A stretch of DNA of 64,000 bases, from the NCBI RefSeq assembly GCF_001542775.1, contig NZ_CP014145.1:1302001-1366000 (forward strand). Reading direction: 5' to 3'. The translations under genes and the position numbers were made by a program. Source of the DNA: Microterricola viridarii. Its GTDB lineage: Bacteria > Actinomycetota > Actinomycetes > Actinomycetales > Microbacteriaceae. Below the pieces are notes generated by a model. The model was not told the origin of the DNA. It saw only the letters and a list, made by a program, of their open reading frames with translations, and searched no databases. This document shows positions 33,107 to 42,725 of this stretch, piece after piece (the first letter of the stretch is position 1; each line of letters begins with the position of its first letter).

Positions 33107-34050
33107 CGGGGCCCGCCGGCCTTTCCGTCTTTGCCGTCCTTGCCGTCCGGGTTGGTCTTTCGCAGGTAGCGCTCGAATTCCTGGGCGATCGCCTCGCCGC
33201 TGGCCTCTGGCGAGTCAACGGTGTCGCGGGCCTGCTCCAGCTGGGCGATGTAGGACGCCATGTCCTCGTCCTCGCTGGCCAGCTCGTCGATGTTCGCCTC
33301 CCAGATTGCCGCCTCGTTCACGAGGTCGCCGCGCGGGATGGTGACGTCGGTCAGCTCCTCGAGCTTGTCGATGAGCGCCAGCATCGCCTTGGGCGAGGGG
33401 GAGTGGTGCACGTAGTGCGGCACGGAGGCCCAGATCGAAAGGGTCGGGATGCCGACACGCTCCGCGGCGTCGGCGATGACGCTCAGGATGCCGATTGGCC
33501 CCTCGTAGTTGCTGCGCTCGATGCCCTGCTCCGCGCGCACCTGGGCGTTGTCACTCGACGTGAAGATCGAGATCGGCCGGGTGTGCGGCACGTCGGCGAG
33601 CATGGCGCCGAGGAACACGATCCCGCCGATATCCGCGGCCAGCGCCGCGTCGATCACTTCGGCCGTGAAGCCCTTCCAGGTGCGGGACGGCTCGGTGCCG
33701 AGCAGTAGGTAGATGTTGGAGTCGTTGGCGCCGCTCACCTGCATCTCGGCATCCGCCGCCAACGAAGCGCTCTGCTTGCCCGGTGCGGTGGGGCCGTACA
33801 TCACGGTGCTCGGCCAGCTCAGCGTGCGCTTGCCGTCCTCGTCGATGCCGATCGTCGGCCGGTTGAACTGGTAGTCGAAGTAGCGCTCGGGGTCGACCGA
33901 GAAGATCTCAGTCACCTCGAGCTCTTCCTGCAGCGAGCGCACGGCCCCGGATGCCGCCTCGCCGGCGTCGTTCCAACCCTCGAACGCCACCACCAGGATG
34001 CGCCCACCCAGAATTTTGCTGCTCGTCGTCACCGAAATGTCTCCGCTCAC
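33103..34050 (-). CDS. PAC2 family protein (proteasome assembly chaperone-like fold)
   Basis: A protein of 315 residues with the PAC2 fold (LVVAFEGWNDAGEAASGAV near residue 18; FLGAMLADVPHTRP; WASVPHYVHHSPSPKA). Bacterial members are conserved near pafBC and trmI in actinobacteria; no biochemical role is established. The C-terminus is acidic and ends with glycine-rich GKDGKDGKAGG. It lies head to head with the HAD gene, which begins 70 nt away. Confidence 0.87.
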   Translation of the reverse strand: MSGDISVTTSSKILGGRILVVAFEGWNDAGEAASGAVRSLQEELEVTEIFSVDPERYFDYQFNRPTIGIDEDGKRTLSWPSTVMYGPTAPGKQSASLAADAEMQVSGANDSNIYLLLGTEPSRTWKGFTAEVIDAALAADIGGIVFLGAMLADVPHTRPISIFTSSDNAQVRAEQGIERSNYEGPIGILSVIADAAERVGIPTLSIWASVPHYVHHSPSPKAMLALIDKLEELTDVTIPRGDLVNEAAIWEANIDELASEDEDMASYIAQLEQARDTVDSPEASGEAIAQEFERYLRKTNPDGKDGKDGKAGGPR

Positions 34051-34120
34051 TCAGCGGCGGGCTCGTGCAGCCCTCCGTGCTAAGGATATGCCCGGCTCCG
34101 CTCCTCTAGACTTGATCCCC

Positions 34121-34810
34121 GTGACTACTGACACTCCCGCCGCCGTCCTCTGGGACATGGACGGCACCATTGTTGACACTGAGCCGTACTGGATGCAGGC
34201 CGAGTCGGAGCTCGTTGGCAGCTTCGGCGGCGTCTGGACGCATGAGGACGGCCTCAAGATGGTGGGCAACGGGCTGAGCGTCTCTGCCGGCATCCTGCAG
34301 GGTGCCGGGGTCCGGCTGGACGCCGACGAGATCATCCAGCGTCTCACCGGCCGTGTGCAGGAGCTCCTCAAATCCGAGGGCGTGCCGTGGCGCCCCGGTG
34401 CCCGCGAGCTGCTCGCCGAGCTGAGCATGCAGGGGATCCCGTGCGCACTGGTCACCATGTCCATGTCTCCGATGGCCGAGCAGATCGTCGATCTGATCGG
34501 ATTCCCGGCGTTCCGCCTGATCGTCGCCGGCGACCACGTCGCCAAGCCGAAGCCCGACCCTGAGGCCTACCTGCTCGCCGCCACCCAGCTCGGCGTGCCC
34601 ATCGAGCGCTGCGTCGCCTTCGAGGACTCCGTTCCCGGGGTGGCCGCCGCCGCGGCATCCGGTGCCGTCACCATCGGTGTTCCGCACATCATCGAGCTGC
34701 CCGCACACTCCAGCTACACCCTGTGGCCGAGCCTGGCCGGCCGCACACTCTCCGACATCGCCACCGTGTTTGTCGAAGCCTCACGCAATCAAGAAGTGGT
34801 GACCCCATGA
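34121..34810 (+). CDS. HAD-superfamily hydrolase
   Basis: A protein of 229 residues. Motif I is LWDMDGTIVDTE (nucleophile Asp), motif II is ALVTMS, and motifs III/IV are AKPKPDPEAYL and FEDSVPGVAAA. It is a beta-phosphoglucomutase/phosphatase-like HAD with an alpha-helical cap. GTG 34121 lies 8 nt behind TAGACT (leaderless); ATG 34088 is the alternative. The TGA overlaps the ATG of trmI (ATGA), so translation is coupled. Confidence 0.87.
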   Translation: MTTDTPAAVLWDMDGTIVDTEPYWMQAESELVGSFGGVWTHEDGLKMVGNGLSVSAGILQGAGVRLDADEIIQRLTGRVQELLKSEGVPWRPGARELLAELSMQGIPCALVTMSMSPMAEQIVDLIGFPAFRLIVAGDHVAKPKPDPEAYLLAATQLGVPIERCVAFEDSVPGVAAAAASGAVTIGVPHIIELPAHSSYTLWPSLAGRTLSDIATVFVEASRNQEVVTP

Positions 34811-35865
34811 CCGACCAGACCGCCGAATCTCCCCGAGCGCAGGGGCGACCCCAGAACAGCGGCCCGTTCCGCGCGGGTGACCGCGTACAGCTGACTGGCC
34901 CCAAGGGCAAGCTGAACACCTTCATGCTGGAGCCGGGCAAGGTCTTCCACAGCCACCGCGGCCTGCTCGCCCACGACGACATCATCGGCCAGCCGGACGG
35001 CTCCGTCATTGCCAACAACGTCGGCATCGAGCACTTGGTACTGCGCCCGCTCCTGAACGACTTCGTGATGGCCATGCCCCGCGGTGCGGCGATCATCTAC
35101 CCGAAGGACGCCCAGGCGATCATCGGTCTGGCCGACATCTTCCCCGGTGCGACCGTCGTCGAGGCCGGCGTCGGCTCCGGTGCGCTCTCCCTCTGGCTGC
35201 TGCGCGCCATCGGTCCGGCCGGCACCCTCAAGTCGTTCGAACGGCGCGAGGACTTCGCGGATGTCGCCCGCGGCAACGCGGCCACCTTCTTCGGCTACGA
35301 CCCTGAGAACTGGTCGATCACACTGGGCGACCTCTCCGACGCACTGCCTGAGGTCACCGAACCGGGCAGCGTCGACCGTGTCGTGCTCGACATGCTCGCG
35401 CCCTGGGAGTGCCTGCCCGCCGTCTCGACGGCGCTCAAGCCCGGTGGTGTGCTGCTCTGCTACGTCGCCACCGTCACCCAGCTCTCCCGCGTGGCCGAGG
35501 CCATCCGCGCCACCGGCGACTACACCAACCCGGACTCCAGCGAGACGATGGTGCGCGGCTGGCACGTCGAGGGCCTGGCCGTGCGCCCGGACCACCGCAT
35601 GATCGGCCACACAGGCTTCCTGCTCACTGCCCGCCGGCTCGCGCCGGGCGCGGTGCTGCCGGAGCTCAAGCGCCGCCCGTCCAAGAGCGACTTCAGCGAT
35701 GAGGATGTCGAGCTGTGGACCCCCGGCAGCCTGGGCGAGCGCAGCGTCAGCGCGAAGAGCCTGCGCAAGCGCGTGCGTGCAGCCACGGCCGGCGCAGAGC
35801 TGTCCAAGGCCCGCAACGACGACGAGCCGCTGGCCGACGCCGATACACCGGTAGACACTGAGTAA
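34807..35865 (+). CDS. trmI: tRNA (adenine-58-N1)-methyltransferase TrmI
   Basis: A protein of 352 residues. The N-terminal barrel (FRAGDRVQLTGPKGK) is followed by the Rossmann SAM-binding motif VVEAGVGSGALSLWLL and the acidic VVLDMLAPWE motif of the TrmI/Gcd14 family. It methylates adenine 58 in the tRNA T-loop. The ~60-residue C-terminal tail is charged. It is the distal gene of a coupled pair with the HAD hydrolase and precedes the FKBP gene by 67 nt; in mycobacteria trmI lies near the Pup-proteasome genes, which are absent here. Confidence 0.93.
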   Translation: MTDQTAESPRAQGRPQNSGPFRAGDRVQLTGPKGKLNTFMLEPGKVFHSHRGLLAHDDIIGQPDGSVIANNVGIEHLVLRPLLNDFVMAMPRGAAIIYPKDAQAIIGLADIFPGATVVEAGVGSGALSLWLLRAIGPAGTLKSFERREDFADVARGNAATFFGYDPENWSITLGDLSDALPEVTEPGSVDRVVLDMLAPWECLPAVSTALKPGGVLLCYVATVTQLSRVAEAIRATGDYTNPDSSETMVRGWHVEGLAVRPDHRMIGHTGFLLTARRLAPGAVLPELKRRPSKSDFSDEDVELWTPGSLGERSVSAKSLRKRVRAATAGAELSKARNDDEPLADADTPVDTE

Positions 35866-35932
35866 ACTTGGCCCGGGCTGCACCGCCCACGGCATCCGAA
35901 CCCTTCCTTCCACTGCATCGAAACGAGGACTC

Positions 35933-36898
35933 GTGCGCAAGCTTCCCGCACTGCTCATCACCGCCGGTCTGCTCACGGTCGGCCTCACGGCCTGCGCCCC
36001 GAGCGCCGGACCCGGCTGCGAGAGCCCCGTGCCCTCGGGTGAGTCCTCCTCGATCGTGAAGGTCAGCGGCGACGAGGGCACCGCCCCAACGGTCTCGTTC
36101 CCGACGCCGCTGAAGACGGATCACACCGAGCGCACCGTCGTTCGCGCCGGCGAGGGCCTCGGCACCGTCCCGGGCCAGCAGGTGGTGCTCGACTGGAGCG
36201 TCTACAACGGCACCAGCGGCGACCTCATCGAGAAGTCGACCTACGACGGTTCCTCTGCCCTCTCCCTCCCGCTCACCGAGGGCACGTTGATGGCCGGCCT
36301 CCAGCAGGGCCTGCTCTGCTCGACGGAGGGTTCGAGGATCACGCTCGTCGTTCCCCCGAAGGAGGCATTCGGCGAGGCCGGAAACCCGAACCTCGGCGTC
36401 GCTCCTGACGACTCGATCGTCTTCGTCGTCGACGTCAACCGCGCCTTCCTGCCGAAGGCGAACGGCACCCCGCAGGCAGCCGTCGACGGCCTGCCCAGCG
36501 TGGTTCTGGATGCCAACGGCGTACCCGGCGTGACCATCCCGTCCGCCGCCGCGCCGACCGACCTTGAGGTCGCCGTGCTCAAGAAGGGCGACGGCGCCAC
36601 GGTGAAGGAGGGCGACCAGCTCATCGTTCACTACACCGGCGTGCTCTGGGACACCAAGACCGTCTTCGACTCCAGCTGGTCGCGGGGCGCCCCGGCGCAG
36701 CTCACGGCCGCCGCCGGATCCCCGACCGTGCAGAACGGCGTGATCACCGGCTTCGCCGATGCGCTGATCGGCCAGCAGGTCGGTTCGCAGATCATCGCCG
36801 TCATCCCGCCTGACCTCGCCTACGGCGAGCAGGGCAACGGCAGCGTGCCCCCGAACGCGACGTTGGTCTTCGTCGTCGACATCCTCGGCATCGTCTAG
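35933..36898 (+). CDS. FKBP-type peptidyl-prolyl isomerase, double-domain lipoprotein
   Basis: A protein of 321 residues. Signal peptide MRKLPALLITAGLL ends in lipobox LTAC (Cys near residue 22), so it is an extracytoplasmic lipoprotein. Two FKBP domains follow: a degenerate one (~70-165; LVVPPKEAFGEAG) and a canonical one (~205-321) with VHYTGVLWD, FDSSWSRGAP, VITGFADALIGQQVGSQ and PPDLAYGEQG. It probably catalyses proline isomerisation in exported proteins. GTG 35933 has CGAGGA 4 nt upstream. It precedes pafB by about 35 nt. Confidence 0.9.
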   Translation: MRKLPALLITAGLLTVGLTACAPSAGPGCESPVPSGESSSIVKVSGDEGTAPTVSFPTPLKTDHTERTVVRAGEGLGTVPGQQVVLDWSVYNGTSGDLIEKSTYDGSSALSLPLTEGTLMAGLQQGLLCSTEGSRITLVVPPKEAFGEAGNPNLGVAPDDSIVFVVDVNRAFLPKANGTPQAAVDGLPSVVLDANGVPGVTIPSAAAPTDLEVAVLKKGDGATVKEGDQLIVHYTGVLWDTKTVFDSSWSRGAPAQLTAAAGSPTVQNGVITGFADALIGQQVGSQIIAVIPPDLAYGEQGNGSVPPNATLVFVVDILGIV

Positions 36899-36932
36899 AC
36901 GAGTGGAGGCCGGGCTAATGGAGGCTGGGCGC

Positions 36933-37949
36933 ATGGATGCCGTCGCCGTCCCGGTCGAGGAGCGACTGTTCAGCCTGGTGCTCGCCCTCCTGGCGAGTGA
37001 GCAGGGCCTCGGCAAGGCCGAGATCCTCTCCACCGTGCAGGGCTACCGCCAGCGCTACGTGCTCGGCGGTGACAACGCGAGCCTCGACCGGCAGTTCGAG
37101 CGCGACAAAGATGACATCCGCGAGCTGGGCATCCCGCTGGAGACCATCGACGCGCCGGACCGGCCGGGAGACAGCCAGTCGGCCCGGTACCGGATCCCGC
37201 GGGCGCTCTACGAGCTGCCGGCCGATGTGACGTTCTCCGCCGCCGAGAACGCGCTGCTCGGCCTCGCCGCCGCCGTCTGGCGTGACGGCTCACTGTCGGA
37301 AGATTCCCGACGGGCCATCACCAAGCTGCGCTCGCTGGGCATCGAGACGGATGACGCCGTCATCGGCTACGCGCCGCGCCTGCGCGTGCGGGAGGCCGCC
37401 TTCGGCCCTCTCAAACTCGCTCTGGACAAGCACCAGCGGGTGAGCTTCCTCTACCTCAAGCCCGGTCAGAAGAAGCCGCTGCTGCGCACCGTCGACCCGT
37501 ATGCCCTCGTCGTGCACGAGGGTCGCTGGCACCTCAGCGGATTCGACAAGCGCGCCCGCGCACCGCGCACCTTCCTGCTCTCGCGCATCGTCGGCCCCGT
37601 CAAGCCGCTTCCCGGCGCGACCTTCGACGCGCCGCCCGCCGACGCGGCCGAGCAATCGCTCGCCGCGCTGCAACGCGTCTGGCAAGGCAACGTGGCTGTT
37701 CTCGGCATCGTCGCCGGCAGCGACGCCGAGCTGCGCCTGCAGAAGCGCTCCGGGTTCAGCCACACCGACTCCGGCGACTATGAGCTTCACTTCACCGACC
37801 TCGACATCCTCGCCGACGAGCTGGCCAGTTTCGGTCCAGAGGTGCTCGTGCACGCCCCGGCGGACCTCCGCTCCGCCGTGCGCGCCCGCCTGCTGCAGGT
37901 GAGCGCGTTGCACGGCGCGGGCGACCAGAACGACGGGAGTCACGCGTGA
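36933..37949 (+). CDS. pafB: PafB, WYL-domain DNA-damage response regulator
   Basis: A protein of 338 residues with an N-terminal winged helix (about 1-70), a WYL domain (VSFLYLKPGQKKPLLRTV, DPYALVVHEGRWHLSGFDK) and a C-terminal WCX domain. PafB and PafC form a heterodimer that activates LexA-independent DNA damage genes in mycobacteria. ATG 36933 has GGAGG 8 nt upstream; ATG 36918 has an equally spaced GGAGG because a 15-nt segment is duplicated at the 5' end, so the true start is ambiguous. It overlaps pafC by 4 nt. Confidence 0.88.
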   Translation: MDAVAVPVEERLFSLVLALLASEQGLGKAEILSTVQGYRQRYVLGGDNASLDRQFERDKDDIRELGIPLETIDAPDRPGDSQSARYRIPRALYELPADVTFSAAENALLGLAAAVWRDGSLSEDSRRAITKLRSLGIETDDAVIGYAPRLRVREAAFGPLKLALDKHQRVSFLYLKPGQKKPLLRTVDPYALVVHEGRWHLSGFDKRARAPRTFLLSRIVGPVKPLPGATFDAPPADAAEQSLAALQRVWQGNVAVLGIVAGSDAELRLQKRSGFSHTDSGDYELHFTDLDILADELASFGPEVLVHAPADLRSAVRARLLQVSALHGAGDQNDGSHA

Positions 37950-38941
37950 GCCCCCAGCAGTTTCGAGCACAGGACAAGCTGGCCCTGCTGCTCGCCCTCG
38001 TCCCGTACTTGCTCGACCAGCGCCGGGTGAGCGTGGCGGATGCCGCAGCGCACTTCGCCGTCGAACCCGACCTGATCCGCGAGGCCGTCTCACTGATCGC
38101 CGTCTCCGGGGTGCCGGGGGAGACCAAGCAGTACCAGCACGGCGACCTGTTCGACATCGACTGGGACGCCTACCTGGACCGCGACACGATCGTGGTCACC
38201 CACCAGGTGGCCATCGACGACACCCCACGCTTCTCTGCTCGCGAGGCGGCCGCGCTGATCGCGGGGCTGCAATACCTGGCCGCGCTGCCGGAGCACGACA
38301 ACCGGGAGGCCATCGCCACCCTGATGGCGAAACTCACCCGCGGCGCCTCCGCAGCGCCCAGCCAGCTCGCCGTTGCGGAAACGGCCTCTGCCGCCGAGGC
38401 GAGCGCCGAGGAGATCGGCACCTTGCGCGCCGCAATCAGCGGCGAGACCCAGGTGGAGTTCGAGTATCTCAACGCCCGCGGGCAGCGTGAGTCCCGCGTG
38501 GTCGACCCGCTGCGCATCGAGTCCATCGACCAGGACTGGTACCTGCGCGGCTGGTGCCACCTGCGCCACGCGGTGCGCACGTTCCGGCTCGACCGGATCA
38601 CCGGCCTGCGCGGAACAGAACGGCCGATCACCAGGCACGGAGACGATGTCGTCGTGCCGAGCACACTCTTCGATGTGTCCGCAGACGACCTGCGCGTGCA
38701 GCTCGAACTGCCGAGTGCCGCCCTGCCGCTGCTCGCCGACTACGTGACTCCCGGCGCCCGCACGACGCGCACCGACGACAAGGTCAGGCTCACCATCCGG
38801 GTTCCGCACTACCACGGCCTGAAGCGCCTGGTCAGCGGCCTGCCCGGTCTCATCACGGTGCTCGGTCCGCCCGAGGCCAGGCAGATCGTCGCCGACTGGG
38901 CGGCCGCCGGCGCCGCGCAGTACGCAGAGAGTGACGCCTGA
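37946..38941 (+). CDS. pafC: PafC, WYL-domain DNA-damage response regulator
   Basis: A protein of 331 residues: an N-terminal winged helix (RAQDKLALLLALVPYLLD), a WYL domain (VEFEYLNARGQRESRVVDP, DWYLRGWCHLR, FRLDRITGL) and a WCX domain. GTG 37946 overlaps the pafB stop (GTGA). As the PafB partner it probably activates repair genes after DNA damage, so pafBC and the LexA-controlled mutasome of this window represent two separate damage pathways. Confidence 0.92.
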   Translation: MSPQQFRAQDKLALLLALVPYLLDQRRVSVADAAAHFAVEPDLIREAVSLIAVSGVPGETKQYQHGDLFDIDWDAYLDRDTIVVTHQVAIDDTPRFSAREAAALIAGLQYLAALPEHDNREAIATLMAKLTRGASAAPSQLAVAETASAAEASAEEIGTLRAAISGETQVEFEYLNARGQRESRVVDPLRIESIDQDWYLRGWCHLRHAVRTFRLDRITGLRGTERPITRHGDDVVVPSTLFDVSADDLRVQLELPSAALPLLADYVTPGARTTRTDDKVRLTIRVPHYHGLKRLVSGLPGLITVLGPPEARQIVADWAAAGAAQYAESDA

Positions 38942-38942
38942 G

Positions 38943-39164
38943 ATGCCGTGGTGGAGCTGGTGGCTGATCTGGGGCGGACTCGTCCTGGCACTGCTCGGCA
39001 TGCTCGCCTACTTCGGGGTCACACTGTTCCGCAAGGCCGCCGCCGGTGCCCGGGAACTCGGCGAACTGAGCAGCGCCCTGGGCAAGCTCGACGCCCAGCT
39101 GGATGAGCTTGCACCCGCACGCACCCCTCAGCTCCCTTCCGCGATCAGACAGAACTCGCCCTGA
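38943..39164 (+). CDS. Small single-pass membrane protein
   Basis: A protein of 73 residues. An N-terminal hydrophobic segment (PWWSWWLIWGGLVLALLGML region) is followed by a charged cytoplasmic tail with an LGELSSALGKLDAQLDEL coiled coil. It resembles the short proteins between pafC and tatA in other Micrococcales. ATG 38943 is one base past the pafC stop; GTG 38931 is an alternative. The function is unknown. Confidence 0.7.
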   Translation: MPWWSWWLIWGGLVLALLGMLAYFGVTLFRKAAAGARELGELSSALGKLDAQLDELAPARTPQLPSAIRQNSP

Positions 39165-39275
39165 TCGTCGAGCACAACCGCGACGCCCGCGTGTACCGGA
39201 GGCAGCAACGCCACGATGCCCGGCTCGCTCGGGGTAAACTACTCATACGTTCCGCCGAGAATTGGACCCCACCTC

Positions 39276-39476
39276 ATGTTTAACGGCCTCACTGGATGGC
39301 ATGCAATTGTCATCCTCGTCATCATCCTGCTTCTCTTCGGCGCGCCCAAGCTTCCCGCACTGGCCCGCAGCCTCGGGCAGTCGATGAAGATCCTCAAGTC
39401 CGAGATCAAGCCGGATGCCGCGAAGGAACCCGCCGGCGACACCAGCGCCGACGGCGACGCGACGCCCAAGCCGTAA
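39276..39476 (+). CDS. tatA: Twin-arginine translocase subunit TatA
   Basis: A protein of 66 residues with one N-terminal transmembrane segment (WHAIVILVIILLLFGAPKLPAL) followed by the conserved FGxxKLP hinge, an amphipathic helix (ARSLGQSMKILKSEI) and a charged tail. It forms the pore-forming Tat component for folded proteins. ATG 39276 is preferred over the upstream frame opening at 39216. TAAACT lies about 37 nt upstream as a possible promoter. tatC follows after 3 nt. Confidence 0.93.
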   Translation: MFNGLTGWHAIVILVIILLLFGAPKLPALARSLGQSMKILKSEIKPDAAKEPAGDTSADGDATPKP

Positions 39477-39479
39477 CGA

Positions 39480-40271
39480 GTGAGCGAACGCGACACGCGC
39501 CGCAACCGCGAAGGCAAGATGCCGCTCGCCGCTCATCTGATTGAGCTGCGCAAGCGGCTCTTTCTCGCGGCAATCGGCATCCTGCTGGGCGCCATCGTCG
39601 GCTGGGTGTTCTCCGAGTGGATCTGGGAGCAGCTGCGCGGTCCGGTCACGGCCATGGCCGAATACCGCCGGGCAGAGATCAACTACCCGAACATCACCTC
39701 CGCGTTCGACCTGCGCCTGCAGGTGTCCATCTACTCCGGCCTGATCCTCTCCAGCCCGATCTGGCTGTACCAGGTGTTCGCGTTCCTGACGCCCGGCCTC
39801 ACCAAGACGGAGAAGCGCTACACCTTCGGCTTCTTCTTCACCGCGGTTCCGCTGTTCTTCGCCGGCTGCGCTGCCGGCTGGTTCGTGCTGCCGAACATCG
39901 TCAACCTGATGGCGAGCTTCGCGCCCGTCGACACGGTGACCTACTTCGAGGCCAACGCCTACTTCAACTTCGTGCTGAAGCTGATGCTCGCGATCGGCAT
40001 CGCCTTCGTGCTGCCCGTCTTCATCGTGCTGATGAACTTCGCCGGCGTCATCAGTGCGGCATCCATCATCAAGTCCTGGCGCATCGCCATCCTCGTGATC
40101 TGCCTGTTCACGGCGATCGCGACCCCCGCCGCCGATGTGGTCTCGATGTTCCTGCTCGCGATCCCGATGATCGTGCTCTACTTCGCCGCCTACGGCGTGG
40201 CAGCGCTGCACGACTGGCGCGCCGCCAAGCGGGCGCGTGCGCTCGAGGCCCAGTACGCCGATCTAGGCTGA
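39480..40271 (+). CDS. tatC: Twin-arginine translocase subunit TatC
   Basis: A protein of 263 residues with six predicted transmembrane helices and the TatC motifs HLIELRKRLFLA, TSAFDLRL, FLTPGLTKTEKR and the conserved TPAADVVSMFLLAIPM end. It binds twin-arginine signal peptides and drives export of folded proteins. GTG 39480 lies 3 nt after tatA. The helY gene follows after 4 nt. Tat dependence of the DacA-like or FKBP neighbours is not implied. Confidence 0.95.
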   Translation: MSERDTRRNREGKMPLAAHLIELRKRLFLAAIGILLGAIVGWVFSEWIWEQLRGPVTAMAEYRRAEINYPNITSAFDLRLQVSIYSGLILSSPIWLYQVFAFLTPGLTKTEKRYTFGFFFTAVPLFFAGCAAGWFVLPNIVNLMASFAPVDTVTYFEANAYFNFVLKLMLAIGIAFVLPVFIVLMNFAGVISAASIIKSWRIAILVICLFTAIATPAADVVSMFLLAIPMIVLYFAAYGVAALHDWRAAKRARALEAQYADLG

Positions 40272-40275
40272 GCCT

Positions 40276-42716
40276 GTGAGCACACTCTCCCCGGCCGAAC
40301 GCTATGCGGCCTCCCGCAGCAACCGTCAGACCCCCTCGTCCAGGCGTTCCGGGAGCTGCAGCGCTTCGACCTCGACCCCTTCCAACGTGCAGCCTGCGCC
40401 TCACTGGAGGCCGGCCGCAGCGTTCTCGTCGCCGCGCCCACGGGGGCGGGCAAGACGATCGTGGCCGAGTTCGCCGTCTACCAGGCGATGCAGGATTCCA
40501 CGGCGAAGGTGTTCTACACGGCGCCCATGAAGGCGCTCAGCAACCAGAAATTCCAGGAGTTCGTCGCCGTCTACGGGCCGGAGAACGTCGGGCTGCTCAC
40601 CGGTGACACCAACATCAACTCCGGCGCACGCATCGTGGTCATGACCACCGAGGTGCTGCGCAACATGCTCTACGCCGACTCAGACCTGCTCTCCGACCTC
40701 GCCTTCGTGGTGATGGACGAGGTGCACTACCTCGCCGACCGCTTCCGCGGGGCCGTCTGGGAAGAGGTCATCATCCACCTGCCCAGCGAGGTCCGGCTGG
40801 TCGCGCTGAGCGCCACCGTCTCCAACGCGGAGGAATTCGGCGACTGGCTGCAGGCCGTGCGCGGCGACACCGACGTCATCGTCTCCGAGGATCGCCCGGT
40901 GCCGTTGGAGCAGCACGTGCTGGCCCGCGGCAAGATGGTCGACCTGTTCGACTCCTCCGGCGTGGCCGCGACCAACCGGGTGAACCCGGAACTGGTGCAG
41001 CTGGCCAAGGGCGGCTCCCGCTCCATCCACGCCCGCTCCACTCGGGGCCGGCGCGGCCATGACAGGGGCGGCTGGAGCCAGCAGCAGCAGCCGGCGGCCA
41101 AACTCGACCGGGCGGCCGTCGTCGCGATGCTCGACGGAAAGAACCTGCTGCCAGCCATCTTCTTCATCTTCAGCCGGGTCGGCTGCGACCAGGCCGTGCG
41201 TCAGGTGCTGCGTGCCGGCGTGCGCCTCACCCAGGCGCACGAACGCGACGAGATCCGCGCCATCGTCGAGGAGCGCTGCCGCACCCTGCTCGACGAGGAC
41301 CTGGCCGTTCTCGGCTACTGGGAGTGGCTGGAGGGCCTGGAGCGCGGTGTCGCCGCGCACCACGCCGGAATGCTGCCCGCCTTCAAGGAGGTCGTCGAGG
41401 AACTGTTCCAGCGCAAGCTGGTCAAGGCGGTCTTCGCCACAGAGACGCTCGCCCTCGGCATCAACATGCCGGCCCGCACCGTGGTGCTGGAGAAGCTGGA
41501 GAAGTTCAACGGCGAGGCCCGCGTGCCGATCACGCCGGGGGAGTACACCCAGCTGACCGGCCGCGCCGGGCGCCGCGGCATCGACGTCGAGGGGCACGCC
41601 GTCATCCACTGGCAGGACGGCCTCGACCCGCAGGCGGTCGCCGCGCTCGCCTCCCGGCGCAGCTACCCGATGAACTCCAGCTTCCGGCCCACCTACAACA
41701 TGGCCGTCAACCTGATCGAGCAGTTCGGCCGGCAGCGCGCCCGCGCCATCCTGGAATCCTCTTTCGCCCAGTTCCAGGCCGACCGCTCCGTTGTCGACCT
41801 GGCCCGCACCGTGCGGCAGCAGCAGGAGTCGTTGGACGGCTATGCGGCGTCGATGACCTGCCACCTGGGCGACTTCAGCGAGTATGCCCGCATCCGCCGT
41901 GACCTGGCCGATCTGGAGCGGCAGTCCTCTCGCGCCGAGAACCAGCAGTCGCGCGCGGCCAAGGAGAAGGTGCAGCGAGAACTCAACTCGCTGCGCAAGA
42001 AGTTGCGCGCACACCCCTGCCACAACTGCCCCGACCGCGAGGTGCACGCACGCTGGGCCGAGCGCTGGTTCAAACTCAACAAGCAGAACGAGGCGCTCAG
42101 GGCACAGATCCGCTCGCGCACCGGCGCGGTGGCCCGCATTTTCGACCGGGTGACCGACCTGCTGCTGAACTTCGGCTACCTGGAGAGGGATGCCAGTGGA
42201 AAGCTGAGCGCCAGCGCGAGCGGGCGTATGCTCCGCCGCATCTACGGGGAACGCGACCTGCTTGTGGCCGAGTCCCTGCGCCGCGGGCTGTGGAACGAGT
42301 TGGACGCGCCCAGCCTCGCGGCGATGGCGACAACGCTGGTCTACCAGCCGCGCCGCGACGAGGGCTCGATCTCCGAGCGGTTCCTGCCTCGGGGCCCCTT
42401 CCTCGCCGCCTTCGACGCCACCGGCACGCTGTGGAGCGACCTGGACGACCTGGAGCGCGACCACCGGCTACCCGGCAGCGAACCGCCGGCGACCGGGCTC
42501 GCCCTGGCCATGTGGAAGTGGGCCAAGGGGGCGCCGCTCGGCGAGGTGCTCGCCGACGCCGACATGGCCGCCGGTGACTTCGTGCGCTGGACCAAGCAGA
42601 CCATCGACCTGCTCGACCAGCTCTCCGTCGTCGCCGACAACCCGGTCGCCGCGAACGCCCGCATCGCCATGGACTCCGTGCGCCGCGGAATCGTTGCCTA
42701 CTCCTCGGTCGCATAG
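40276..42716 (+). CDS. helY: HelY/Mtr4-like DEAD-box helicase (frameshift at C5 run near 40333)
   Basis: A helicase of the HelY/Ski2-like family: the frame from GTG 40276 (MSTLSPAERYAASRSNRQT) breaks at CCCCC 40331-40335; adding one C gives PLVQAFRELQRFDLDPFQRA, AAPTGAGKTIVAEF (Walker A), MDEVHYLADR (Walker B), LSATVSN and TLALGINMPARTV, to the stop at 42716 (813 residues). Without the extra C the start is lost and Walker A is untranslated, as the next ATG is 40461. GTG 40276 lies 6 nt behind TAGGCT. It follows tatC as in mycobacteria (tatA-tatC-helY). The helicase probably acts on RNA. It may be a sequence error. Confidence 0.88.
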
Positions 42717-42725
42717 GCTGTACGG

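Noticed and set aside
40331..40335. Programmed frameshift in helY
   Set aside because: No slippery heptamer or downstream structure is obvious; homopolymer error is simpler, as two other genes show the same signature. Kept only as an alternative.
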